From contig NC_090789.1 in assembly GCF_040054535.1 (NCBI RefSeq), positions 1,217,697-1,281,696 of the forward strand: DNA of 64,000 bases, read 5' to 3'. This document shows, piece after piece, positions 26,262-41,572 of this stretch (position 1 is its first letter; the number at the start of each line of letters is the position of its first letter). A program made the position numbers and the translations under genes. Source of the stretch: Antennarius striatus (lineage: Eukaryota; Chordata; Actinopteri; Lophiiformes; Antennariidae). The notes beneath the pieces are model-generated. The model worked only from the letters and a program-made list of their open reading frames with translations. It was not told where the DNA came from and did not search any database.

Positions 26262-26713
26262 TTAATGCGAAAGAATTGCCGTAACAATCGCTGTCAGGAA
26301 AAGCAAACTTGTTTTGCCGATCAGTGCCGGTGCAGCGCTCGTCGTCGGTGATTGGGTCACGAACACGGTAACCTCTGTTGCTGGTTCAACGGTTGGCTCG
26401 TCCGTTGATCCTTCCGTTGATCCTTCCGTTGATCCTTCTGTTGATCTCATCACTGATCCGTCGGTCGATTGTTCCGTTGATCCGTCCGTTATTGTAACCT
26501 CCGTGACGGCTGCTGTTGTCGATAGCCCTTCCGTCGTTTGGGCAGTTGCGATCATGGATTGGATGTTGCCTCCAACTGTTTGGTCAAAACAGGGAAGAAT
26601 CAGTGTTTGAGCAACGATCACATTTCCAAATTGATCTGCGTGTCATATTTATTGATCGGTGGAAACTTCAACTCACCAACACACAAAAGCAGGACGACAA
26701 CGATCTTCATCAT
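26262..26713 (-). CDS. Small Ser/Thr-rich mucin-like GPI-type protein, family member A
   Basis: Exon 26713-26677 encodes a leader (MMKIVVVLLLCV). Exon 26575-26262 encodes a Thr/Ser-rich stretch with STEGSTEGSTEGSTDEP repeats, then a hydrophobic end (TSLLFLTAIVTAILSH) at the stop. The whole is about 117 residues. The tail matches members B and C (LFITAVVTAI), so the three are paralogues. Many Thr residues suggest dense O-glycosylation at the cell surface, and the short hydrophobic end fits GPI anchoring. A 5' UTR exon probably ends with donor GTAGAG near 26913, and a TATA-like TTTAAG motif lies upstream (about 26968). Function is unknown. Confidence 0.6.
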
Positions 26714-28062
26714 CAATGTGTGAAGGTGCTTTTCTGTTTGCGGGAAAAAAAATTTAAATTAAAGTACCCACTCCATATTTAGGATGATAATAATTAATTA
26801 AAGACAGACATGATGAATTAAATTAAGTGAGAAAGACTGAAATAATAATCATCAAATGCTCACAAATACGAAGTTGCGTTGCCTCTCTGAAGCCGGGACG
26901 AGTCTCTACCTGTCTGGTATCCTTTGCCGTTTGACTTTTTGAGGTTCTGCCCTGAACTGACGGCGGCTTAAATATCCACAGGATGACATCAGAATCTGCA
27001 CGATGATGTAAATCACTCCTTTTCACTGTTCACAAGGCGTTGTCAGTGAACAGATCACTCATTCCTAATGCTTTGTGTGATGAATATCTTCTCTGGGGAC
27101 ACAGGAAACTGGTTGGATGACATACCTTCCCAGATTTGTCCGAGTTGTAATAACGTTAGAACTTTATTTTTTAATATTAGAGATTTAAAAAATTACAAAA
27201 AAATCACATTATGAATCAATTCTGTTGAAGGTTCCCACAGTTTAAAGCTTTTTATCCTCGTTCTGTTGTATTACCTGTGTGTTGTTTTATTTAGAACTAA
27301 AACAACCTGGTCATAGATCGATGACATAAAGCAATCTTATCAAACAAATGAGGATTATTTTGATTAGTCCAGCTTATTTTAACCTGATTTGGTTCCATAA
27401 AGTACGTTTAACATAGTTTGAGCTCAGTTACCATGGAAACCAGCCTGGGATCTGATGAATCCTCCAGCTAAATATCAGGTTAGCTACCAGACTAATGTTT
27501 CAGAGTTCCTGAAACACTGACCTGTGAGTAAAGAATGATTTTACTATTAATTTTCTATTGATACCATATTATTGATTTTAATGACTGCAGTCAGTGAGAA
27601 AATAAAGTTTAGAGAAAATCAAATTAAATGAATAAATGACATCAAACTTTGAGGCTGTCTAAGACAAACTATGAAAAGAATAAAGAAAAACGAGATTTTA
27701 ACACATGAATATTTTAATAACCTGTAGGTTCTTTTTTTTTTTTTTTGACTGCTGAATGTTTAATCGGCTTCAATTAAAATAATTACATATGAAAATATTC
27801 CATCCATCCGTGTGTAGATGATTCTATTCCTGTCAGAGTGACTAAAAGAAAAGACATCAGCAGAAACGAGAGATGACGTTTAGCCTCAGGATGACGTTAA
27901 ACCTCCGGGCGCTCGTCACGCGGGACTGATGCATAAATATTGACGTGTTTGAAACATGTCACATACCTGTGTGTGTGTTTCAGTTTCAGTGTGTGTGTGT
28001 GTTTGTTTGTGTGTGCTCTACCTCTAAATGTGTGAAATACATACAAAGTGGAAAAAAGAACA

Positions 28063-28140
28063 CAGTAATCCCTCATTACTCGCGGGTATTACGTTCCGGG
28101 ACCACCCGCAAAAAACGAAATTCCGCGATATAAAAATTAT
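28063..28140. repeat. Dispersed repeat fragment at the 3' side of member B
   Basis: The segment GTAATCCCTCATTACTCGCG, with TTACGTTCCGGGACCACCCG and AAATTCCGCGATA, matches a common fish short repeat that I recall only in outline. It ends about 35 bases past the stop of the mucin-like gene. Confidence 0.45.
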
Positions 28141-28173
28141 TTTCTACAATTGAACCATCGTTTAGTCCAGTTC

Positions 28174-28989
28174 TTAACGCAGGAGAATCGCCGTGACAAC
28201 TGCTGTGATGAAGAGGCAACTTCCTTTGTTGATCGCTGCTGCGGCATTTGTTGTCATTGGTATTGTTGTTGCTGTTGTTGTCGTGTTTGTTGACTCTGAT
28301 GCAGTAGTTGCTGGAGCCATGGGGGTCGTTGCTGCTGCAACAGTAGTTGCTGGAGCCATGGGGGTCGTTGCTGGTGCAACAGTAGTTGCTGGAGCCATGG
28401 GGGTCGTTGCTGGTGCAACAGTAGTTGCTGGAGCCATGGGGGTCGTTGCTGGTGCAACAGTAGTTGCTGGAGCCATGGGGGTCGTTGCTGGTGCAACAGT
28501 AGTTGCTGGAGCCATGGGGGTCGTTGCTGGTGCAACAGTAGTTGCTGGAGCCATGGGGGTCGTTGCTGGTGCAACAGTAGTTGCTGGAGCCATGGGGGTC
28601 GTTGCTGCTGCAACAGTAGTTGCTGGAGCCATGGGGGTCGTTGCTGCTGCAACAGTAGTTGCTGGAGCCATGGGGGTCGTTGCTGCTGCAACAGTAGTTG
28701 CTGGAGCCATGGGGGTCGTTGCTGCTGCAACAGTAGTTGCTGGAGCCATGGGGGTCGTTGCTGCTGCAACAGTAGTTGCTGGAGCCATCAGGGTCGTTGC
28801 TGTTGCTGCAGGAGTTGCTGCTGGCGTTGTGCTCTGGGTGTTGCCTGAGGTGACTTGATAACACGATGAAATAATTTACTATAAAAATCTGATTATGAAT
28901 CCATATTTCAAGCAAATCGATCTATTGATTATTAATAATGACAACTTACCAAGAAAGAGCAGCAGGATGACAACCGTGTTCAGGCTCAT
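28174..28989 (-). CDS. Mucin-like GPI-type protein with 13-residue repeats, member B
   Basis: Exon 28989-28950 encodes the leader MSLNTVVILLLFLG. Exon 28853-28174 encodes VTSGNTQSTTPAATPAATAT, then about 12.5 copies of a 13-residue unit (MAPATTVAAATTP or MAPATTVAPATTP), a Thr-rich link and the C-terminal SCLFITAVVTAILLR. Repeats are 39 bases at DNA level and almost identical, showing recent expansion or homogenisation. Clustered Thr next to Pro/Ala suggests O-glycans. The hydrophobic end directly before the stop suggests a GPI signal. A 5' UTR exon at about 29272-29325 ends in donor GTAAGT, and a TATA-like TATTTAAG lies further upstream. It resembles no named fish mucin that I can recall. Confidence 0.65.
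28300..28795. repeat. 39-bp coding minisatellite of member B
   Basis: Near-identical 39-base units, a multiple of three, so the array stays open in the coding frame and in other frames on both strands. Two sub-types (GCAGCAGCA and GCACCAGCA) are grouped in blocks. Confidence 0.95.
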
Positions 28990-30659
28990 CTTGTGAAGGT
29001 TCTTTTCTGTTTGGAGAACATCGATTTTAACTCCGTCATCTTTTAGACAGTAATCTGTGTACAGACTGAATGCTAAATTTACTGAATTATATTAAAGTAT
29101 ATTTAATTTAATTCAGTTATATGAGAAATATTCACCATAAATTGATTGGGGACTTCAGTCCCAAAAGTAATATTAGTATCATGTTGTTTATTTCTGTCGG
29201 TCGACTTTATAGCTTTCGAGAAGTTCCACAAAACTTATGAAAATAAGAAATGGCGAAACGACGTACTTACAGATTCTGTCTGTCGACTTGTCCTCTGAAG
29301 CTGCGATGCGTCTGAATCTGTTGACGATTGGCGTGGCCATCGGAAGAACGGGCACTTAAATACCTCCACAGAATAAAAGACCAGAACAAGTTTTGCCCAA
29401 CATTATTTTATGAGTATCTACCTCTCCTTTGTTGTGTCATTTATTGCAAAGGGTTTTTTTTTAATCGCATCAAGACAAAGCCACGTACGGCAGCATCAGG
29501 AACCTTGTTCGGCGAAAACGGAAAACTAGTTCCTGAAACTGAAGAAGGTTCAACGTCTTTGGAAACTTTCTTAAAAGTCCGGTGGATTGACTGAAACAAC
29601 TTTGGATAACCATGACCTGGATAACTGAGAACCTACACAGACAAGTTTAGGTGGTTTTAACAGAAAATAGGAAAAAATAATGGAAATGACAATTCCTTTG
29701 CAATTAAGAACAATCTCAGCTCAACAGAACGTCTCAACTTTGAAGACATCTTTTGATCCCGTCTCAAATCACTGGCCTTGGACATTAAATGAATCAGTCT
29801 AATGTCTGCAGTTTAACTCTTTGCTTTTGTTTTATTTCTATTTTATTCAGCAGAGAAAATTAACATGACTGTTAGCCCCAGAAGCTATTTTTCACCTGTT
29901 GACCCTGTTTGTATCGCTTGCGTCGATTTTTCTGAGCTAGCATCTATATTTTTCTTAAGTTGAACAAGAGAAGATCTGTACTTTAGTTCTCTTGAGGTTT
30001 GATAGCAACGTTCACAAGCTAACAGCTTTAATTTGCTTATGTTTAATCGGGTAGCTTCTGCTTAGCTAGGTTACCTCCTCAGTTTCCTTTAGCTACCTTT
30101 TTAATTCAGCTAGCTGCCCAGTTAGCGTTAGCTAGCTCTGACCACAGTGCTTCACAGCATGACTCGGTGGTTTTTATACGCAGTGAATCTTCAGTTAGCG
30201 TTGAGAAGTAAAAACGTGTTTATATATAGTCGGTTGTACTTATGTTATTGGTGTCGTGTTTTGTACGTGATACCGATATGCTAATGTGTCCTGGTGGTGA
30301 TGGGGATTGGTCTGCACTGATCAGGTGACAGAGAGTGGGTGTGGCTGTGCTAGCTGCACCAGCTAACTCTCCATATCACACAATAGCAATGAGTGGAAGT
30401 CAAGAAATGTAATAAAGATTAAATAAATAAATAAACAACGTTGACGAGCACTCTTCTGCAGACGTTCGCTCCGTCTTCAGGAAACTTTATTCGTACCACA
30501 AATTGTGTCATTGAGGAGACACCTTCAGCTCGAGATTAAAGAACCGGAGGGTTTAAGTACAGAACGAGTAACACAACACTCGAAAAATGCAAGATTAAAA
30601 AAAAATATTAAAAAATTAAAAATGTAACACACCATAAAATCATAAAAGATGACGGATCA

Positions 30660-30930
30660 CGTGTGTACTTTACACAAATCAATCACATTTTAATCAAAGT
30701 AAAGTTTGATACCACATCATTGATTGTATGTGTTGTAAACTATAGCAATCAATAAAGATGAACTGTACGAAGGTCAAACTTGTCACTCGATATCTTACCA
30801 GCAACTAGAAGCAACTGGGATCTCTTTATAACTGACTTAGACAACTATCAATTATGTAGGCTTCAATAATGAAGCATTTATCGACTATTGTTAAATTTAT
30901 TCAGGCGACAATAAAACAAATTATGCAACA
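30660..30930. repeat. Duplicated intergenic block, left copy
   Basis: It shares CACATTTTAATCAAAGTAA, GCATTTATCGACTAT and GGCGACAATAAAAC with the block at 34150-34345. The order is the same, so this is a segmental duplication rather than chance similarity. Confidence 0.6.
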
Positions 30931-30940
30931 AATGTACAAT

Positions 30941-31290
30941 TCAGCCAGCCTGCCGTGGCCCCGCCCCTCCATAAGTAACTATATGAGGTTTACTTGATAG
31001 GGGAAGAACGTTTTTGTGTCTTTTAGCCGAGCCGAAATTTTCTTCGGGGCTTGGTTGCTGTGAATCTATCTGTCTGGCATCGTTTGTGTTGGACTTTTGA
31101 ACGGACGACAGCTTTAATATCCACGGGAGGACCTCGGAATCGCACAATCACGCAGATAATTCCTGTTTGCTGATGACTAAGTGTTGTCAACGGAAAAATA
31201 CTAGCTGTTAATGCTTTGCGTTATAAATATCTGAGGACACGTGAAACTGGTTGGATGACATATCTTTTCCTGTTCTGATGATGTTCCCTG
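30941..31290 (-). pseudogene. Decayed promoter/first-exon copy of the mucin-like family
   Basis: It aligns with the 5' flank of member A (26890-27150). Shared pieces include TGTCTGG, TTAATATCCACGGGAGGA versus TTAAATATCCACAGGATGA, and GAAACTGGTTGGATGACATA. At the point where member A has donor GTAGAG, this copy reads ATAGAT, so the 5' splice site is lost. No leader or mucin exon follows before 30400. It is probably a remnant of a fourth gene. Confidence 0.5.
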
Positions 31291-32281
31291 GGTTTAATGA
31301 CGGTGTAACTTTTATAAATTATAGGTATTGGTGTGAGTAAATTTCCGTATGCATCAATTCTGTTTTGCCTCAGGATGAATTTGAACCTGCAGAACAAAGC
31401 AGCACTCAGGGACAGATGGTAAATTCTGACGCGATTTAGGATGTCACATACCCGTTGTGTTTCATTTCAGTAATATTTTGTGTATGTGTGTGTCTGTGTT
31501 CTGACCTGTATATGTGTAGAAAAAAATAAATATATATAGTGAAAAAAGAACTGAATAATAATGAAGTAATCTATCTTTTTGTGTGCAGTCAGTCTGGTTT
31601 TGTATGTTGCTGATTTTTATTTTCAGAAGTCAGGTTTTGGATTTGAAACCTCATATTTTTGAGGTTGAGTGTTTTACAAAATAAAATACGGACCTGTACA
31701 ATAACAGAGTGTCATCAGCGTATAGAGAAACTCCATCTGTCAGATGGATGGACGACCCCTGAAGGGAACGGTGTGCGAAAAAAGTCTTTTTATTTCAACA
31801 AAAATTTTAATTTGACTGATTATACTATATATAGTATAGAAACTATATATAGTATTTATACATGACTTCAGAAGTGTTTGTTAGAATAAAAATAAAGTTT
31901 TGGTATGTCCTCCAAAAACACCTGAGGTTAAATTTTTGAATGTCAAAATATTTCAGTGAGTTTCCTGTTAAGGTTTAACAGATTTATATGAAAAATAAAT
32001 AAAACAGAAAATTTAACGAATAATTATTATATATAGTATAATTGTGTGGATGTCTCACGTCGCGCCTCATGACAATGAACTGAATACAACTGATAAAAAG
32101 TTTCTGAACAGTAAAAAGTCCCACGTCAGCGATTGCTGTGTTTTCAGTTGCGTTGTAGAAACGACAATTATGTTTCTTTGATTTTGAATGAAGGGGTAAA
32201 AATTGCGTTTCCAGTTGCTGAAAATGTTGTATTTCAAAGAAACTAACGAATGAAATATTGAACCATCGTTTAGTCCAGTTC

Positions 32282-33098
32282 TTAACGCAGAAAGATCGCC
32301 GTGACAACCGCTGTGATGAAGAGGCAACTGCTTTTGTTGATCACTGCTGCAGCATTTGTTGTCATTGGCATTGTTGTTGCTGTTGTTGATGTTGACACTG
32401 ATGCAGGAGTTGCTGAAGCCATGGGGGTCGTTGATGTTGCTACAGGAGTTGCTGAAGCCATGGGGGTAGTTGCTGTTGCTGCAGGAGTTGCTGAAGCCAT
32501 GGGGGTAGTTGCTGTTGCTGCAGGAGTTGCTGAAGCCATGGGGGTGGTTGCTGTTGCTGCAGGAGTTGCTGAAGCCATGGGGGTAGTTGCTGTTGCTGCA
32601 GGAGTTGCTGAAGCCATGGGGGTGGTTGCTGTTGCAGCAGGAGTTGCTGAAGCCATGGGGGTAATTGCTGTTGCAGCAGGAGTTGCTGAAGCCATGGGGG
32701 TAGTTGCTGTTGCTGCAGGAGTTGCTGGAGCCATCAGGGTCGTTGCTGTTGCTGCAGGAGTTGCTGAAGCCATGGGGGTGGTTGCTGTTGCAGCAGGAGT
32801 TGCTGAAGCCATGGGGGTAGTTGCTGTTGCTGCAGGAGTTGCTGAAGCCATGGGGGTGGTTGCTGTTGCTGCAGGAGTTGCTGAAGCCGTGGGGGTGGTT
32901 GCTGTTGCTGCAGGAGTTGCTGCTGGCGTTGTGCTCTGGGTGTTGCCTGAGGCGGCTTGATAACACGATGAAATAATTTACTATAAAAATCTGATTCTGA
33001 GTCAATATGAGTCGATTTATTGATAAGTAATAATTGATTATTAATAATGACAACTTACCAAGAAAGAGCAGCAGGATGACAACCGTGTTCAGGTTCAT
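32282..33098 (-). CDS. Mucin-like GPI-type protein with 13-residue repeats, member C
   Basis: Exon 33098-33059 encodes MNLNTVVILLLFLG. Exon 32955-32282 encodes AASGNTQSTTPAATPAATAT, about 13 copies of MASATPAATATTP or close variants, then a Ser/Thr-rich link and the end SCLFITAVVTAIFLR. The leader, intron position and tail match member B almost exactly, while the repeat unit differs, so each gene has homogenised its own array. A 5' UTR exon ending in GTAAGT lies near 33332, with a conserved promoter block at about 33390-33450. It is a probable O-glycosylated surface protein. The role is unknown. Confidence 0.65.
32400..32925. repeat. 39-bp coding minisatellite of member C
   Basis: Tandem 39-base units on a GCAGCAACTCC theme, with scattered single-base differences and one unit carrying ATGGCTCCAGC as in member B. 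Confidence 0.95.
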
Positions 33099-33784
33099 CT
33101 TGTGAAGGTTCTTTTCTGTTTGGAGAACCATTTCATCAAACATGATCGGTGGCTTTAGCCCCAAAATCAGTGTTATCGTCATATCGTTTATTTCTGTCTG
33201 TAGTCTTACAATCTGGTTATTTAAACACCCCCGTTGGTCTCTGGTCAGAGGTCAGAGGTCGGCCCTAGCTTTCTGGAACGTCTACAGTGCTACACAAGCT
33301 ATAAAAATAAGAAAATTATAAAATGACACTTACAGATGGTGCTGACTTGTCGTCTGAAGCTGCGACGCGTCTGAATCCACACGTCTGGAGGAAACGGGCA
33401 CCTAAATACCTCCACAGAATAAAAGACCAGAACAGGTTCTGCCCGACATGATTTTAGGAGGATTTGCGTCTCTTTTGTCATGACAATTATATTTGCAGAA
33501 TTTTTCCTTTTAGTCCCATCAGGACAAAGACACCACGAGAAAATAAATGTTAACCGTATTCCAGGGAGCCCTTCGGTGTCGGCTGGGATCGGCTCTGACG
33601 TGGAACCGCTGCCAAAAATTAGGGAAAAAGATGTTCAAATAAAAAAAATATAGAATTTCATATTTATTTACAGTTAAGAACAATAAAAACGTCTCAATAA
33701 TTAAGACATCTTTTGATACCTTCTCATAGCGTTGGTTTTTTTAGGCCTTGGACATTAAATGAACAGAGACTGGGTGTGTTTTTC

Positions 33785-33786
<2 letters not shown>

Positions 33787-33828
<42 letters not shown>

Positions 33829-33837
33829 TCTATCTAA
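33787..33837. repeat. (CTGT)n/(CTAT)n tetranucleotide tract
   Basis: Consecutive TGTC and TATC units form a compound microsatellite in the spacer left of member C's upstream flank. Confidence 0.9.
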
Positions 33838-34149
33838 GTTCAAATTCATATATGAAAATAAATCACAGGCATAAAAATGTCACATAAACTCTTTAAAGGT
33901 TTAAATGTCTTTAGAATGGATGGAATGCGTTTCAGATTAGTGCTAGCATGTGTGGAGGAGACGCTTTCACGAGTCGCTGGGCTCTGAACCAAACCTCAGG
34001 CTGATTCAGACACGTCAGAACTTCAGTGACTACAGAATCTATATGGAAAATATAACTCAACCCGTCAGTTTCTGTCAGCTTCAGAGTGAAACAGAAGGTT
34101 CCTTTGTAAGTAAAATAACACAATGCGGTTATAATACTCTATTTAATCA

Positions 34150-34345
34150 TACAAATCAAAAACATTTTAATCAAAGTAACGTTCGATGCCAAATCAATGA
34201 CTGGCTGTGTTCTAACTATAATAATAAAATAATGTTTTACTGTGACTTAGACAGCAATGAATTAAGTAGGTTTTAATAATGACGCATTTATCGACTATCG
34301 CTGCATTTATGTAGGCAACAATAAAACGAGGTATTTATGCAACAA
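34150..34345. repeat. Duplicated intergenic block, right copy
   Basis: Partner of 30660-30930, sharing ACATTTTAATCAAAGTAAC, GACGCATTTATCGACTAT and GGCAACAATAAAAC. It marks the right edge of the amplified mucin-like segment. Confidence 0.6.
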
Positions 34346-34480
34346 ATGTAGAATTACACGTGGAATGTTGGGTTATATATGTTAATATCCTTCAATCGCA
34401 CATCGTCACCGTCAAGCTAGAAACTCATTGTTCTGGTTTTACAGCATCACAGCGCTATTGATATATATTCATATATACTG

Positions 34481-34485
<5 letters not shown>

Positions 34486-34541
<56 letters not shown>
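34486..34541. repeat. (TG)n microsatellite
   Basis: TG dinucleotide tract after a short AT-alternating stretch. No gene nearby. Confidence 0.95.
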
Positions 34542-34543
<2 letters not shown>

Positions 34544-35755
34544 TGTCTCTTGAATTGCAGGTTCAGCGACTTACTGACAGCCTGCGTGTCTAAAATACTG
34601 AAAATATTTCCTACACTGTGTGAAAGTGACGCCTCCTTTTCATTTCATTCGTTCATTTCTTTCCCTTGTCCTCCAGATGTTGGGGGGGGGGGTAGATCTT
34701 CATGGACCATCTGCCCCGGGTTAGGTAGACCCTAAAGTCATTTATGAGTTTTACTTCATAGGAGGACGAACGTTTGCGTATCAATTCTCCTAAAAAAATA
34801 GTTCCTGGTTGATTTCCCTTAATCTTAATCACAAACCGGTTCTGGGAAAGTCTTCTTACTGTAAAACCAAAACCGTTCTGGGATTGGAGGCGAGATGACG
34901 GATTGAGATCAGATTAACCACCTGATGTGTTTCTGTTGAATTGTCTTCATGTCTGTTTTTAACCACAGGGAGGATTTTTCTCAAATGACTCCACTCACAC
35001 CTAATTTGTCGTCTCTCATTAGACTTTTAATCCTTTAAGTGGATTTTCCAGATTACACCTCACATAATTACCGGAATAACAAACGGGATTATCTGGTGTG
35101 GTTTTACTGTTAATCCTGTGATTAAAATATCTGAGCTAACTTGTAAAATTTATTTAAACATTTGAAGGAAAAATAACTTGTTTTGGTTTTTTTAAATCCC
35201 GGAACAGAAACGTGATTAAAATAAACTCGTTTGATAAACAGTCGTAAACGGCGATTCTTCCTTGAATATTCTGACGCGACTCTTTCAGAAATAAATCTCA
35301 CGTGGTCGCCAGGCTGGATGTTTTTCGTCATGTTCCATTTCTCCAAAGAAGGCTCGGCCGCTTGAGGAATTCTTCTTCCTGATGTTTGTTTATTCAGAGA
35401 CTGAATTAGAATCACCTGTCAGAACATCTCCAGCATCAGGCTGTCTGTCGTCACGGCGATGCCACTGAAGTTTATTTGTGTTGGAACAGGATGTGGGCCT
35501 CACGGGTTCTGGTGACCCCAGGGGGTCGGCAGGCTGCCTGTTATCTATTAGAGGAAATATTTCCCAGCAGGCTTTGTGGTCGCTGCAGCCGTTCAGCAGG
35601 AGGTCGGAGGAATACCTGAGTTTATGGGAACAGGGTATGACCGGAATGTTATCTGAGTCGTCATGGCGACAGGATAAAAAAAGTATTTCTCAAAATAAGG
35701 GTTGTTATGAACCCTGTTGTCCATCTTTAATTCACCAGTTATTATTCTGAAGCTT

Positions 35756-35757
<2 letters not shown>

Positions 35758-35833
<76 letters not shown>

Positions 35834-35854
35834 GATATCTATAATATATACGCG

Positions 35855-35916
<62 letters not shown>

Positions 35917-35960
35917 TAGTATATATATATATATACATATATACATATATATATATATAT
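35758..35960. repeat. (CA)n followed by (TA)n microsatellite
   Basis: A CA tract of about 70 bases (35758-35831) and TA tracts (35862-35960) lie in the intergenic region. The TA part is self-complementary. Confidence 0.95.
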
Positions 35961-36109
35961 TTCATAGTTAAATTTAGCAAAAAATACAAAATATATAATA
36001 ATTATAATTATAATAATAATAATTATTATTATTATTATAATTGCTATTGTACTATTAATATTATGATTATTTTATTTTTATTATTATTATTACTACAAAT
36101 ATTTTATTT

Positions 36110-36315
36110 AATTTAGCAGCAAGAAGGCACAAGCCAGTGTCTTATTGTGTCGGTCCCAAGTCCGGATAAATACAGTTGTGTTAGGAAGGGCATCCGACGT
36201 AAAACTTTTGCCAAATCAAACATGGGAATCACATCTATGATTTAGATGGAAAACAGGGTTACATGGAGGCAACTGATTCGCTGTGGCGACCCCTGAAGGG
36301 CAAAGCCAAAAGAAC
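36110..36315. repeat. RTE/Expander-type LINE 3' end
   Basis: GGTCCCAAGTCCGGATAAAT, GGAAGGGCATCCGACGTAAA, CTTTTGCCAAATCAAACATG and GCTGTGGCGACCCCTGAAGG are the 3' signature of RTE-family LINEs that I recall from fish. An inverted relative lies in stpg1 intron 3. Confidence 0.65.
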
Positions 36316-37920
36316 ATTATATTTATTTATTTCAAAAATATTTTACGCTAATTGTTCATAATGTAGTTCTAAGATCTTGTTTTATACGTAACAACACATT
36401 CCAGGTAGTGTTTTAGGCTAATGTTAGCCAGAGAATAACAGATCGATGCTGCAGGTTCATCTTTGATTATTGTAAAAAGTTATTTTCTTTAAATGCAACT
36501 AAGTTCAGACCCGTCTTCGGGGATCCGTCTGACAAAAAAAACACGTTAGCAAATTTTTCCCCTGTATCACGCTTCGTAAACGTAACTCAGGCATGTGCTA
36601 ACACGGGTTGAGCTACCGCACAAATTGATCGCTGTCACATCTGTGAGGAGGAATGTCGAGCCTATTGCTGCGCCCCCCCCCCCCCCCCCCCAGGGGTGAA
36701 AACACACCGGCTTCAAATGTCAGAGTGTTTCTGTTCCAAAAAAACTAGAAACATCTCAGACATCTCCGTTTCCCGTCTCCGTCTGGTTTTTCTCGTACAG
36801 GATGGAGGATGTTGGGGAAGCCGGGGGGGGCCCTTCACCAGAGGGACCAGGGCCACATGTGGGGTCTCACTAATCAGTCTGTGGATTCAGTAAAAAGTAA
36901 ATCGGGGATGAAAAATATTGGATTTCGTCAGAATCGCCTCCAGATTGATCTTCATTGAACCAGCAGATGGTTTTACGACAGCCGACAGGTGTTTTCTTTT
37001 GCAGATGAATCACATCAGACACGTACAGGTGACTAATCGACTGAATTCATTTAACAAACACGGTCCAGACACTGACGTAAATCAGTTTTCTAAATGACGC
37101 AGGTCGTAAAGGTCTTAATTTCATCTCTAATGTGGAGAAGAAACTCATAAAACTCGAAATGTGGGTCATTTTCATGTCCGGAGAACCTAATTTTAACTCT
37201 TACAAGTCTGTAAATAATAGTTTTAAGATTCATGTGAGAATCAAGATTTTTTCAGCCAATGTACTTTTTTTTTCCCTTTCTAAAATACATTTTGTTCTGA
37301 ATATGGAGTTTTATATTATTTCATAATATAGGAGGATGTTGGTCACATTTAAGGCAGATTTTATGAATTTGAAGATCTTGGATTAAAAAAAAAAAAGAAG
37401 ATTTAGAAGATAAATATCTTTGATAATAGAAAAAAAAATCTGTGGGGTTATAATAGTTATATTTACAACAAAGTCATTGTAGTCATACGTCTAAATTCAT
37501 CCGGCTTTCATAAAATTATAGTTCCACTATGTGAATTTTGTTGTAAAATAAGTCCAATGTCTTTAAAACGCAACCAAATTAGTTATTCGTAGATTTTAAC
37601 GACAAACTCGACATTCGACATGAAAATCCCTTGACTAAAACCAGCGTCGTGCGCTCTGGTGCCCCCTAGCGGATAGAGGGGCTCAAAACAAGTTATAACT
37701 TTAATATCAAACACTTTAATCATCTATTAAAACATGAGATCAATCAAAACACTTTAAATATCAATCGATACTTTTAACTCTGATAAAAACGTGTTTCCTG
37801 TCAGGAGTGAACATTCCTGCTTTAACGCGGTTAAATTCAGGTTGTTTCATGTGTGGGACTGACGTTTTGTTACAATGATGAGTAAAACAAACGCACTACT
37901 GTTCAAGAAAACAAAAAGTT
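36316..37920. other. Intergenic spacer, no gene seen
   Basis: AT-rich spacer with a poly-C run near 36675-36691. No open frame here shows a recognisable family or splice-linked structure. Confidence 0.45.
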
Positions 37921-38327
37921 ACTGGAATTTTATTTTGAAAATAAAACATGTAATAAAAGAATATGGGGTATTTCAGGGTATTTGGCTTTTAACAAAAGGA
38001 AAAAACACTTTTTTTCTTCTTTTTTTTACAAAAATGAGGCATGAAAATTAACTACATAATAAATACATTCTTTTTTTTAAACACTATACAAGATGACGGC
38101 TTCCTGGAGGCGAGAATGCACCGATCCGGTCCGGTTCTGTTCTCCTGTGTGAACGAGTCGAGTTCCATCTATCAATCTATCAATAACCAAACCGGCCAGT
38201 CAGATCGAAACCACAGCAACAAACACAGTACAGGTGGAAACACAACGAGTTGGAACAACAAAAAAAAAGGCATAAAAAGTTCACAGAAGTCTTTGTTACT
38301 CTTAGTTTGTCCTCGTCGGTCCAGTTT

Positions 38328-41572
<3,245 letters not shown>

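Noticed and set aside
28193-28858. Plus-strand 221-residue Val/Ala-rich frame
   Set aside because: Antisense shadow of the 39-bp array; the minus-strand frame has a leader exon, splice sites and a conserved tail. The equivalent at 32301-32960 is rejected for the same reason.
35717-35989. Tyr/Ile and Thr/His repeat frames
   Set aside because: Pure translations of the (CA)n and (TA)n microsatellites.
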